NCBI GenBank assembly: GCA_029555925.1
Contig: JAKPQU010000059.1
Coordinates: 1-22,217 of the forward strand
DNA from: Bacillota bacterium
Lineage (GTDB): Bacteria; Eremiobacterota; SpSt-956; JAKJGF01
Direction: 5' to 3'
Length of the DNA: 22,217 nt
In this document: in pieces, positions 6,603 to 14,185 of the stretch
Numbering within the stretch: position 1 is the first letter of the stretch
Layout: every line of letters begins with the position of its first letter
The notes under the pieces: generated by a model
Database searches by the model: none
Seen by the model: only the letters and a program-made list of their open reading frames with translations
What the model was told of the DNA's origin: nothing
Translations under genes and position numbers: made by a program

Positions 6603-8255
6603 ATGAATAATCCGGAAAACATAAAAAAAATGAAACTTGGCGATATCCTGGTTAAATATGGCCTTATAAGTCAGGAACAACTGGAGACAGCTCTTGAAGC
6701 TCAAAAGGAGTTTAAAACCCGGCTGGGAAGAACTCTCGTACAGCTCGGCTATGTTACTGAAGATGATATAAACTGGGCTCTGAGCAATCAGCTTGATATT
6801 TCTTATGTACATCTTACAATAAATATGGTGGACCTTACTGTTGCCAGAAGTATTCCGAGAGAAGTCCTTGAATTTTATCAGATGATACCTATAGCAAAGA
6901 TAGGTAATGAACTTACCCTGGTTATGGCAGATCCTACTGATAATCAGGCTATTGAAACAGTGAAAAATACGATTAAAGCGGAAATATCCATATCTCTGAG
7001 TTCTTCCAGTAATATCCTGTCTATAATTCGTCAGGTATTTAAAGAAGAAAGCTCTCATGAGATTCAGCACAGTGATATGGAAGGAATAAAATCGGTTGAT
7101 TATAAAAAGGAAATCAAGAGACTTGTTACAAGAGATTTTGACAGCGGTATTTTTGTCTATACCGTTATCTTCAGAGCTTTTGAAGCAAATGCATCTGAAA
7201 TACATATTGAACCGGCAGAGGATTTGCTCAGGATAAGATATAAAATAGACGGAATTTATTACGAGTATTTTTCCAAACCTATGAGTTTATACCCATCAAT
7301 AATGGCCCAGCTTGAAGCTATTATTAAATCAGGAAATACGTCAGGCGACGGAGGAGGCCCTTTTTCTATTGATGTTATGGACCAGGTCATAAGGGTAAAT
7401 GTCCATTTTGCTCCTACTATCTACGGTAAATCTGTAGTTTTAACCCTTATACCTTTTATAAAAGATCCTGTAAAACTTTCTGATATGAAGATCGATGAGA
7501 GAATAACTCTAGAACTTGCGAGAGCCATGAAAAAAAATTCAGGTGTTATTGTTGTATCTTCTCCGGGAAAGGTTGAAGTCACAAAAACTCTTTATGCAAT
7601 GCTCAGAGAAGTATCTTTTACAGATAAAAAAGTTGTTACTCTGGAAGATTTTGTTACCTTCAGAAGAGAAGGTTTTGTCCAGATGGAATATTCTTCTCTC
7701 GGACATGGTAATGATTGTGACGTTCTAAAAATGGCACTGGGGCAAAATCCTGATGTATTTATGTTAACTTCTGATTTGAGCAGAGAAAGTATAAGAATGC
7801 TTTTTAATGTTGCACTTACAGGAAAGTTAATATTGATAGCCCTGCCTTTTCAGAATGTGTATACATGTTTTTGCTACCTCAAATCTCTCGGTATAGAGCC
7901 TTTTGCCATAGCAGGTGTGCTTCAGGGTATTTTTTCCCAGCGTTTATCAAGGGCTCTTTGTTTTAATTGCAAACAGAGTGTTACCGTAGCTGATTTTCCT
8001 TTTCTGGCAGATCAGTTGAGTCATAATGTCTGTTATGAAAAGGGAAAAGGCTGTCCCGAATGTAATTTTTCAGGTTATACGGGACAGACACTTCTCTATG
8101 AATATTATCTGCCTTCCAGAGAAGACAGAATGAAGATTTTGACTTCAGAAGGAACAGATATATTTGTTCCGTCCAATTATAAAACCATAAAGGAACGTTG
8201 CAGGGAAAAAGTACTGGATGGAATTTTACCTGTCAGTGAGATTATAAATATATGA
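6603..8255 (+). CDS. GspE/PilB-family protein with lost ATPase motifs (pseudo-ATPase)
   Basis: Residues 1-150 are a GspE N-terminal/MshEN domain (LGDILVKYGLISQEQLETAL), the part that contacts the inner-membrane platform or binds c-di-GMP in relatives. Residues 165-540 follow the PilB/GspE motor fold, and the zinc-type cysteine motif is kept (CFNC and CPEC). The catalytic motifs are gone. Where PilB has GPTGSGKTTTLYA this protein has SPGKVEVTKTLYA, so the Walker A lysine is V326. The Walker B glutamate is S390 (DVFMLTSDLS in place of DVIMVGEIRD), and the Asp-box region is altered. The frame is intact and the flanking fold is well kept, so it is a maintained protein, not a decayed gene. I infer a structural or regulatory subunit. 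It is 17 bp upstream of a pilT gene, surely co-transcribed. Confidence 0.85.
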   Translation: MNNPENIKKMKLGDILVKYGLISQEQLETALEAQKEFKTRLGRTLVQLGYVTEDDINWALSNQLDISYVHLTINMVDLTVARSIPREVLEFYQMIPIAKIGNELTLVMADPTDNQAIETVKNTIKAEISISLSSSSNILSIIRQVFKEESSHEIQHSDMEGIKSVDYKKEIKRLVTRDFDSGIFVYTVIFRAFEANASEIHIEPAEDLLRIRYKIDGIYYEYFSKPMSLYPSIMAQLEAIIKSGNTSGDGGGPFSIDVMDQVIRVNVHFAPTIYGKSVVLTLIPFIKDPVKLSDMKIDERITLELARAMKKNSGVIVVSSPGKVEVTKTLYAMLREVSFTDKKVVTLEDFVTFRREGFVQMEYSSLGHGNDCDVLKMALGQNPDVFMLTSDLSRESIRMLFNVALTGKLILIALPFQNVYTCFCYLKSLGIEPFAIAGVLQGIFSQRLSRALCFNCKQSVTVADFPFLADQLSHNVCYEKGKGCPECNFSGYTGQTLLYEYYLPSREDRMKILTSEGTDIFVPSNYKTIKERCREKVLDGILPVSEIINI

Positions 8256-8272
8256 AGCGGGGTGTTTAGAAC

Positions 8273-9394
8273 TTGGATATAGCGGAGTTGTTAATATTAA
8301 CTCTTGAAAGAGGTGCTTCTGACTTACATCTTACAGTGGGGACACCGCCTGTCTTAAGAATTAACGGCGTCCTTGTCAGGACTGATTATCCCGTCCTTAC
8401 CAGGGAAACTATTCATGATCTTATATATGATGTATTGACAGAACAGCAGAAAAGTGCTTTTGAAGAAAATATGAATCTCGATTTCTCCATAGAATTTCAG
8501 GAACTGGCTCGTTTCAGAGTTAATGTGTATTACCACAGACGAGGAGAAGGAGCTGTATTTCGTCTCATTCCTACAAGAATACCGACCCTGAAAGAACTTG
8601 GCTTCCCTTCAATAGTAGAAGAACTGTGCAGGCTGGACAGGGGGCTTGTACTTGTTACCGGCCCTACAGGCAGCGGTAAATCAACTACTCTTGCAGGTAT
8701 GATTGATCTTATAAATGATGAAAGAGATGATCATATAATTACCATAGAGGATCCTATAGAATTTATCCATGAACACAGAAGATGTATTATCAATCAGAGA
8801 GAAGTAAAGGTTCATACCCTTACTTTTTCCGATGCTCTCAGAGGTGCTCTCAGAGAAGATCCCGATATAATTCTCGTAGGTGAACTTCGTGATCTTGAAA
8901 CAATACAGATGGCTCTTACTGCTGCAGAAACGGGACACCTTGTTCTTACTACCCTTCATACCAACAGTGCGGCAAAAACTATAGATAGAATTATCGATGT
9001 CTTTCCTCCCCATCAACAATCTCAGGTGAGGGTACAGCTCTCTGAAACAGTTGAAGCTGTTGTAGCTCAGACCCTTATGCCGCGAGCCGATGGCAGAGGA
9101 AGAGTTGCTGCTCTGGAAATAATGACAGGCACTCCTGCTATCAGGAATTTAATTCGTGAAGCCAAAACCTTCCAGATGTCATCTATTATTCAAACTGCTA
9201 TAAAATGGGGTATGCAGAGTCTGGATCAACATCTGAGAACTCTTCTCAAACAGGGTGTCATAACATGGAAAGAAGCCTTCAGAGCGGCTCATGATAAAAA
9301 TACATTCAGTCAATATTCTACTGAAGCACCGGTTGTTGCACCTGCAACAGAAGAAGACGAGGAATCCAAGAGTGCCCAGTTTAATTTCTGGTAA
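8273..9394 (+). CDS. pilT: Type IV pilus retraction ATPase PilT (copy 1)
   Basis: PilT is a hexameric cytoplasmic ATPase that depolymerises type IV pili and drives twitching. The N-terminal RGASDLHL signature is followed by Walker A GPTGSGKS (130-137), the Asp box IITIEDPIEF, Walker B with E204 (VGELRD), and the His box TLHTN with H229. The C-terminal AIRNLIRE and the GMQSLDQHL segment are typical PilT motifs. All catalytic residues are present, and 373 residues is slightly longer than the usual 345-365 because of an acidic tail. The TTG start has GGGGTG (8259-8264) eight bases upstream. It is the second gene of a probable operon with the pseudo-ATPase gene before it and the pilU-like gene after it. 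Confidence 0.92.
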   Translation: MDIAELLILTLERGASDLHLTVGTPPVLRINGVLVRTDYPVLTRETIHDLIYDVLTEQQKSAFEENMNLDFSIEFQELARFRVNVYYHRRGEGAVFRLIPTRIPTLKELGFPSIVEELCRLDRGLVLVTGPTGSGKSTTLAGMIDLINDERDDHIITIEDPIEFIHEHRRCIINQREVKVHTLTFSDALRGALREDPDIILVGELRDLETIQMALTAAETGHLVLTTLHTNSAAKTIDRIIDVFPPHQQSQVRVQLSETVEAVVAQTLMPRADGRGRVAALEIMTGTPAIRNLIREAKTFQMSSIIQTAIKWGMQSLDQHLRTLLKQGVITWKEAFRAAHDKNTFSQYSTEAPVVAPATEEDEESKSAQFNFW

Positions 9395-9460
9395 TAGTGA
9401 GGTACTTATTATGTTAACATGTGATACTCAGGATTTCGCTGAAGATAAGGAGGTAGTTTT

Positions 9461-10546
9461 ATGTCCATAAAACTTCATGATTTATTGAAACAGGCCGTAG
9501 AAGATGAAGCTTCCGATCTTTATTTGAAAGCAGACAGTCCTCCTGTAATAAGGGTAAATGACAGACTGAAACGTATCGGTTCTGAAGTCCCGAATTATGC
9601 CGATCTGGAAAAATTGGCTATTCATCTTATGAATGATTATCAGAAGAAGGTTTTTCAGACTCATCCCGAGGTGGATCTTGTATATACTGTTCCGGCGGTA
9701 GGGCGATTCAGAGTAAATATCTATCGTCAGAGAGGGACAGTTGGCTTTGTCTTCAGAAGGGTTAATCTTAAAATTCCTTCTATAGATGATTTATATCTTC
9801 CTCCTGTAATGAAACAGTTAGCTCTTGAACAGAGAGGGCTTATACTTGTTACAGGTGCTACGGGAAGCGGAAAATCTACCACTCTTTCAGCTATGATAGA
9901 TTATCGCAATTCCAATATGGAAGGCCATATAATTACTATAGAAGATCCTGTAGAATTTATTCATAAGGATAAAAAAAGTATTGTAAGTCAGCGAGAGGTA
10001 GGTATAGATACCAGATCATATTCTGAAGCTTTAAGGTATGCTCTTCGTCAGGCTCCTGATGTAATACTGCTCGGAGAAATGAGAGATGTCGAAACAGTTA
10101 CATCTGCTATATTTTTTGCAGAAACAGGTCATCTTGTACTGAGTACACTTCATTCTACAAATACAAATCAGACCATGGAGAGAATAATGCAGTTCTTTCC
10201 TGCCGACTCACATCAGGAAGTATATTTTCAGCTTTCAATGAATCTCAGGGCTATTTTTTCACAGCGTCTTCTGCCAAGAGCCGATGGTATGGGCAGAATT
10301 CCTGCAGTTGAGGTTATGGTAGTCACACCCAGAATCAGAGATTTGATAAGAAGAGGGGAAACTGATAAGATTAAAGCCACTATTGAAGGAAGTAATGCAG
10401 AAGGTATGCAGACCTTTGACCAGCATCTCCATGAACTTTATAAAGCAGGACTTATTACTGTGGAAGATGCACTTATGAATGCAGACAGCAGAAGTGACTT
10501 AAGGCTGAAATTAAAAGGTTTTTCTACGGGAACTAAAATGGTTTAA
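9461..10546 (+). CDS. pilU: PilU-type twitching motility ATPase
   Basis: This paralogue has PilU features: GATGSGKS with alanine as second residue (132-139), the MIDYRN segment after Walker A, LRQAPDVI before Walker B, and a C-terminal EDALMNADSRSDLRLKLKG tail like that of PilU. Walker B E206 and the His box H231 are intact, so it should hydrolyse ATP. In characterised species PilU works with PilT as an accessory retraction motor. The ATG is fixed by a near-perfect AAGGAGG seven bases upstream, the best ribosome binding site in the cluster. It is 66 bp from pilT copy 1 and 59 bp from smpB. Confidence 0.85.
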   Translation: MSIKLHDLLKQAVEDEASDLYLKADSPPVIRVNDRLKRIGSEVPNYADLEKLAIHLMNDYQKKVFQTHPEVDLVYTVPAVGRFRVNIYRQRGTVGFVFRRVNLKIPSIDDLYLPPVMKQLALEQRGLILVTGATGSGKSTTLSAMIDYRNSNMEGHIITIEDPVEFIHKDKKSIVSQREVGIDTRSYSEALRYALRQAPDVILLGEMRDVETVTSAIFFAETGHLVLSTLHSTNTNQTMERIMQFFPADSHQEVYFQLSMNLRAIFSQRLLPRADGMGRIPAVEVMVVTPRIRDLIRRGETDKIKATIEGSNAEGMQTFDQHLHELYKAGLITVEDALMNADSRSDLRLKLKGFSTGTKMV

Positions 10547-10549
10547 ATG

Positions 10550-10565
10550 GTGACGCGTCACGCGT
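10550..10565. repeat. Short CACGCGT-type heptamer palindrome
   Basis: GTGACGC and GTCACGC form two units. GTGACGCGTCAC (10550-10561) is a perfect palindrome, and ACGCG-TCA-CGCGT (10553-10565) could form a small hairpin. A T6 run at 10575-10580 is 9 bases beyond it, too far for a convincing terminator. Confidence 0.5.
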
Positions 10566-10605
10566 GGTAGTTGATTTTTTACTAGAAAAATAAAGGTTTT
10601 TAGAT

Positions 10606-11067
10606 ATGGCTGATTCTATTAAAATAGTTGCTAGTAACAGAAAAGCAAGACATCTTTATGAAATCCTGGACACCCTGGAAGCAGGTATTGTTCTTAAGGG
10701 CAGTGAAGTAAAGTCTCTGAGACAGGGAAAGGTAAGTTTTGTAGATGCCTTTGCAAAGGTTGACAGAGGTGAAGTATGGCTTTACAATCTTCACATACCT
10801 CCCTATGAAAAGGGCGGATATGTCAATCATGAACCTCTCAGAACCAGAAAATTATTACTTCATAGAAGAGAAATAAGTAAACTTCAAACACAGACAGATG
10901 CTAAAGGTTTAACCCTTGTTCCCCTTAAGATTTATTTTCGCAAAAGCTATGCCAGAGTTGAACTCGGTCTGGGTAAAGGTAAGACACTTTACGATAAGAG
11001 AGAGTCCATTGCAGAGAGGGATACAAAGAGAAGGCTTGAAAGGGGAAAGAGGGACGGAGGAGAGTAG
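10606..11067 (+). CDS. smpB: SsrA-binding protein
   Basis: SmpB binds tmRNA and delivers it to stalled ribosomes for trans-translation. The OB-fold core is recognisable by IVASNRKARHLYEI, the GIVLKGSEVKSLRQGKVSF segment and YNLHIPPYEKG. The basic C-terminal tail (KRESIAERDTKRRLERGKR) is the part that enters the mRNA channel. At 153 residues it has the normal length. The ATG at 10606 fits the family N-terminus; the ribosome binding site is weak. Its partner RNA gene ssrA starts 129 bp downstream with its own promoter. The pair is inserted inside the run of pilus ATPase genes. Confidence 0.95.
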   Translation: MADSIKIVASNRKARHLYEILDTLEAGIVLKGSEVKSLRQGKVSFVDAFAKVDRGEVWLYNLHIPPYEKGGYVNHEPLRTRKLLLHRREISKLQTQTDAKGLTLVPLKIYFRKSYARVELGLGKGKTLYDKRESIAERDTKRRLERGKRDGGE

Positions 11068-11094
11068 GGAATAGTGGTCAGTGAATGATGAAAC

Positions 11095-11129
11095 CACGCG
11101 TCACGCGTCACGCGTCACGCGTCACGATT
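11095..11129. repeat. Heptamer array CACGCGT x4 plus CACGATT
   Basis: Four exact tandem copies of CACGCGT (11095-11122) and a fifth variant unit CACGATT. Adjacent units can form ACGCG-TCA-CGCGT mini-hairpins. It sits between smpB and the ssrA promoter. The edge CGATTCTCA (11125-11133) recurs at 20911-20919 and, reversed, at 14792-14800. Confidence 0.8.
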
Positions 11130-11141
11130 CTCAATTTATAC

Positions 11142-11170
11142 TTGAAATCAATATTTCTCTATGATATAAT
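11142..11170 (+). promoter_or_regulatory. ssrA promoter
   Basis: TTGAAA (11142-11147), a 17-bp spacer and TATAAT (11165-11170) with an extended -10 TG. Transcription would start near 11177, about 20 bases before the mature tmRNA 5' end, as expected if RNase P trims the leader. Confidence 0.8.
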
Positions 11171-11196
11171 AAATTGGCACAATGATTAATTAACAT

Positions 11197-11554
11197 GGGG
11201 GCGTAATGGTTTCGACAGGGAATGGAATGTTAAAGCAGCAGGCCGAGGTGCCGTTGGCCTCGTTAAACAGCGGTAAAAACAATAAATGCCGATAATTATT
11301 ACGATGTAGCTTTAGCTGCTTAATGCAGCTACATCCGCTCTGGTTTCGTCAGTTGAGCCGGATGCCGGGTGTCACAACAGACTGACTACTTTTACAGGAA
11401 TGTCCCGGCCTGTAAGGGGAAACTGAGAGACTAAGGAAACTAATTCCCTGACTGGAGGGATATAGTTCTCACGAAAATTAAATCCAGTCTAAGCTTGTAG
11501 ATACTTTTACCTGAAGTTCTTTGGACGCGGGTTCGACTCCCGCCGCCTCCACCA
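11197..11554 (+). ncRNA. ssrA: tmRNA (tag peptide ADNYYDVALAA)
   Basis: The 5' end GGGGGCGTAATGGTTTCGAC and the 3' end GGTTCGACTCCCGCCGCCTC plus encoded ACCA are the two halves of the tRNA-like domain. GGGGGCG pairs with CGCCTCC over seven positions with one G-T. The resume codon GCC is at 11288-11290, preceded by TAAAT in the same place as the conserved U-A before the E. coli resume codon. The tag reads ADNYYDVALAA and ends with TAA at 11321-11323; the VALAA end is a typical protease signal. The length of 358 bases is normal for a one-piece tmRNA. The pseudoknots were not traced. Confidence 0.96.
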
Positions 11555-11560
11555 GTTTTA

Positions 11561-11624
11561 TAGCTATCAGCAGTCAGCTATCAGCAGTCAGCTTATTGTG
11601 CTGATAGTTGATAGTTGATAGCTA
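11561..11624. repeat. Heptamer arrays AGCTATC/AGCAGTC and CTGATAG/TTGATAG forming a long hairpin
   Basis: The left arm alternates AGCTATC and AGCAGTC (11562-11589); the right arm is CTGATAG, TTGATAG, TTGATAG (11601-11621). Bases 11561-11585 pair with 11600-11624 over 25 positions with three G-T wobbles and one mismatch, loop 14 bases. It begins 7 bases after the tmRNA CCA, so it may also mark the ssrA transcript end, though no T-run follows. Confidence 0.8.
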
Positions 11625-11652
11625 AATGCTTATTAATGAGAGGTGAAAGTTA

Positions 11653-12789
11653 ATGTCTACGTCTACAACACCGACCAAGAGAAGAACAGGCAGAGTGACA
11701 GATGTTTCCGGAGAGGTAGACCTCAATAAACTGCTTAAAGAAATGATTGAAAGAAGAGCATCAGATTTACATCTGAAAACAGGCAGCCCTCCTATGATGA
11801 GAATCGACGGAAATCTCTATCCTGCATCCCATACAATACTCACCCCTGATAGTATAAGAGCAGCTCTGAGCGGTATCCTCACAGATAAACAGAGGACTAC
11901 CTTTGAAATGGAAAAAGAACTGGATCTTGGATACAGTGTAAGAGGTCTGTCCCGTTTCAGAGTTAATATTTATCTTCAAAGAGGAACATGGGGAGCAGCA
12001 TTCAGAACTATTCCCGCCCGTCCTTTTACCCTGGATGAACTAAAACTTCCTACCGTATTAAAAGATCTTGCAATGAAACCAAGAGGACTTATCCTTGTTA
12101 CCGGTCCTACCGGCTGCGGCAAATCTACTACTCTGGCGTCTATAATCGATTTTATTAATGAAAATAAGAGATGTCATATTGTAACTATTGAAGATCCTAT
12201 TGAATTTTTACATCGTGATAAACGATGTCTTATAAGTCAGAGAGAAGTAGGGCCTGATACAAATTCCTTCAATGAAGCTCTGAAACGTGCCCTGAGACAG
12301 GATCCTGATGTTATACTTGTAGGTGAAATGAGAGACCTGGAAACAACTGCTATTGCCATTTCCGCTGCAGAAACAGGACATCTGGTTCTTGCTACATTAC
12401 ATACTACCGGTGCAGCAGCTACCATAGATAGAATCATAGATCAGTTCCCATCACATCAACAGGGACAGATAAGAATTCAGCTTGCTTCCATTTTAGAAGG
12501 TGTGCTGTCACAGGTTCTTATGCCCAGGGCAAAAGGGGAAGGACGTGTCATGGCTATGGAGATCCTTACTGTTACACCTGCTGTCAGAAATGTAATAAGA
12601 GAAGAGAAAGTCCATCAGATAATGAATATAATGCAGGGTGGAGCAATCCACCATATGAAGACCCTGGATATGGCTTTAAGAGATCTCTTTGTTCAGGGAA
12701 TTATCAGCTATGAAGAAGCTTTCTCTAAAGCTCAGGATCCGGCAGAATTTAACAGACTTGTAGGACATGGAGACGAAGAAGAAGGATAA
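11653..12789 (+). CDS. pilT: Type IV pilus retraction ATPase PilT (copy 2)
   Basis: A second complete PilT-type ATPase. A serine/threonine- and arginine-rich N-terminal extension of about 22 residues precedes the RRASDLHLKTGSPP signature. Walker A is GPTGCGKS (151-158), with cysteine where serine is usual. The Asp box TIEDPIEF, Walker B E225 (VGEMRD) and His box H250 (ATLHTTG) are intact, so it should be active. The start is supported by GAGAGGTG shortly upstream of the ATG. It lies 98 bp after ssrA and 93 bp before the degenerate paralogue, which it most resembles around the FLHR and QREVGPDTNS segments. I infer that these two arose by a recent tandem duplication. Confidence 0.92.
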   Translation: MSTSTTPTKRRTGRVTDVSGEVDLNKLLKEMIERRASDLHLKTGSPPMMRIDGNLYPASHTILTPDSIRAALSGILTDKQRTTFEMEKELDLGYSVRGLSRFRVNIYLQRGTWGAAFRTIPARPFTLDELKLPTVLKDLAMKPRGLILVTGPTGCGKSTTLASIIDFINENKRCHIVTIEDPIEFLHRDKRCLISQREVGPDTNSFNEALKRALRQDPDVILVGEMRDLETTAIAISAAETGHLVLATLHTTGAAATIDRIIDQFPSHQQGQIRIQLASILEGVLSQVLMPRAKGEGRVMAMEILTVTPAVRNVIREEKVHQIMNIMQGGAIHHMKTLDMALRDLFVQGIISYEEAFSKAQDPAEFNRLVGHGDEEEG

Positions 12790-12810
12790 TTAGAGTTTAG
12801 AGTTTAACGT
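12790..12810. repeat. Heptamer array TTAGAGT x2 plus TTAACGT
   Basis: Three 7-bp units directly after the pilT copy 2 stop codon. AGTTTAA (12801-12807) can pair with TTAAACT (12841-12847), so the gap again has facing arms, here imperfect. Confidence 0.5.
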
Positions 12811-12882
12811 TTTTTTCTTAACCATCAACTTATTTCAACTTTAAACTATTTTTTTAAACTATTTTTAAGGAGAGTAGAAAAA

Positions 12883-13959
12883 TTGAGTACTGAATCTAAA
12901 CCTATGAATCTGGAAGAATTGCTGCAATTAATGGTTAAGAGAGGAGCATCAGACCTTCATCTTGCCGTAGGAAGTCCTCCTACATTCAGAATCGATGGAA
13001 GACTTACACCTGTAAGCAAGGATCTGCTCAGGCCTCAGGATACGCAGATGATGCTCGAACCTTTGCTCAATGATATGCAGAAAATGAATCTTCTGAAAAA
13101 TAAAGAATTTGATACAGCATACAGTGTCAGAGGACTTTCACGATTTAGAATAAGTATTTTTTTCCAGAGAGGAACCCTTGGAGCTTCTATAAGAATTATG
13201 CCTCCAAGGCCACTTACACTTGATGAACTCGGACTCCCGGCACAGCTTAAAAAGACTCTTGCTTTAAACAGCGGCCTTATAATTATTGCAGGTCCTTCCG
13301 GAAGCGGAAAGACTACAACCCTTGCTTCTATGATAGACTTTATTAATGAACACCGTAGCTGTCTCATTATAAGCATAGAAGAACCAATAGAATTTTTACA
13401 CCGTAATAAGCAGAGTATAATATGTCAGAGAGAGGTTGGCCCTGATACCAATTCTATTCTGAGTGCTCTTCAGAGCGCTCTCCGTCAGGCTCCTGATGTT
13501 GTAGTAGTTAGTGATTTAAGAGATGAAAATATAATAAATGAGTGTATTTCCATTGCCAATGCAGGTGTACTGGTAATGGCCAATCTCAGAACTTCAGGAG
13601 TTTTCCCGGCTATTAACCATATAATTGATAGTTTCCCCGAAGATAAAAGGGATAAAACCAGAGCTTTACTCACTGCATGCCTTCAGGGTGTCTTTTCTCA
13701 GACACTGGTAGCAAAAGCTAAAGCCAGAGGCAGAATTGTTGCAATGGAATATATACTTCCCTCGGCAAAGATAAAGAGATGTCTCAGAGAGGGAGATATG
13801 ATTAATTTTGAGAAACTCATTGATAAAGAACCTGATACAAAATCTCAGGCCGCAGCCCTGAGAGATCTTTGTAATAAAAAAGTTATAACAAGAGAAGAAG
13901 CTATCGCCAATGCTTATAACCCGACTGAACTCGAAAGGATTATAGATAGAGCTTATTAA
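12883..13959 (+). CDS. PilT paralogue with substituted catalytic residues
   Basis: It is collinear with PilT over 358 residues (RGASDLHLAVGSPP at the start), with a good Walker A GPSGSGKT (137-144), so it may still bind nucleotide. The hydrolysis motifs have changed: the Asp box IEDP is IEEP (E167), the Walker B GE is SD (D211), AETGH is ANAGV (226-229), and the His-box histidine is R236 (NLRTSG). The C-terminal AIRNLIRE is replaced by KIKRCLRE. The frame is intact and the TTG start has AAGGAG (12867-12872) ten bases upstream, so it is expressed-looking. I infer a low-activity or regulatory subunit, perhaps mixing with its neighbour; an unrelated switch or chemosensory role is also possible. 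It is the last gene of the + strand run. Confidence 0.85.
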   Translation: MSTESKPMNLEELLQLMVKRGASDLHLAVGSPPTFRIDGRLTPVSKDLLRPQDTQMMLEPLLNDMQKMNLLKNKEFDTAYSVRGLSRFRISIFFQRGTLGASIRIMPPRPLTLDELGLPAQLKKTLALNSGLIIIAGPSGSGKTTTLASMIDFINEHRSCLIISIEEPIEFLHRNKQSIICQREVGPDTNSILSALQSALRQAPDVVVVSDLRDENIINECISIANAGVLVMANLRTSGVFPAINHIIDSFPEDKRDKTRALLTACLQGVFSQTLVAKAKARGRIVAMEYILPSAKIKRCLREGDMINFEKLIDKEPDTKSQAAALRDLCNKKVITREEAIANAYNPTELERIIDRAY

Positions 13960-13967
13960 TAGCCTTT

Positions 13968-13988
13968 AGCTATCATCAGTCAGGTTTC
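13968..13988. repeat. Decayed heptamer array (AGCTATC, ATCAGTC, AGGTTTC)
   Basis: Three 7-bp units resembling the AGCTATC/AGCAGTC array after ssrA, directly after the PilT-paralogue stop. Confidence 0.4.
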
Positions 13989-13998
13989 AGCTTTTATG

Positions 13999-14035
13999 GA
14001 ACCTCTATAACACAGGTTCTTAAACGTTATTTTTC
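13999..14035 (+). terminator. Weak terminator candidate after the ATPase run
   Basis: GAACCT (13999-14004) pairs with AGGTTC (14014-14019) with a 9-base loop; a T5 run follows at 14030-14034, farther away than in a strong terminator. The site is sensible, between two convergent genes. Confidence 0.3.
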
Positions 14036-14185
14036 AGAGTGATTCAAATAGTCAGAATTTTAAATGATAGTTAATTGTTGAAGATTTACTGATTTTTTGA
14101 GAATTTTATATCTGCCAGAACGGAAATTATACGTTAGTTGAAAGTAAAACACTCACCGGGATGCCAGTTTATTACTGCAGATACA

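Noticed and set aside
6342..7205. 287-residue antisense ORF opposite coaE and the pseudo-ATPase gene
   Set aside because: It crosses two recognisable genes on the other strand, has no recognisable domain and no ribosome binding site.
10550..10580. Terminator between pilU and smpB
   Set aside because: The ACGCG stem has only five pairs and the T6 run starts 9 bases after it.
11095..11129. CRISPR array at the tandem CACGCGT repeats
   Set aside because: Units are 7 bp and contiguous, with no spacers, and no cas genes are nearby.
11068..11196. tRNA genes near ssrA and in other gaps
   Set aside because: The only tRNA-like acceptor and T-arm sequence is the tmRNA itself; no other gap has a GGTTCGA-type T arm with a matching acceptor stem.
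11561..11624. Miniature transposon (MITE)
   Set aside because: No target-site duplication or transposase-type terminal repeats, and the arms are internal 7-bp repeats that vary from copy to copy.
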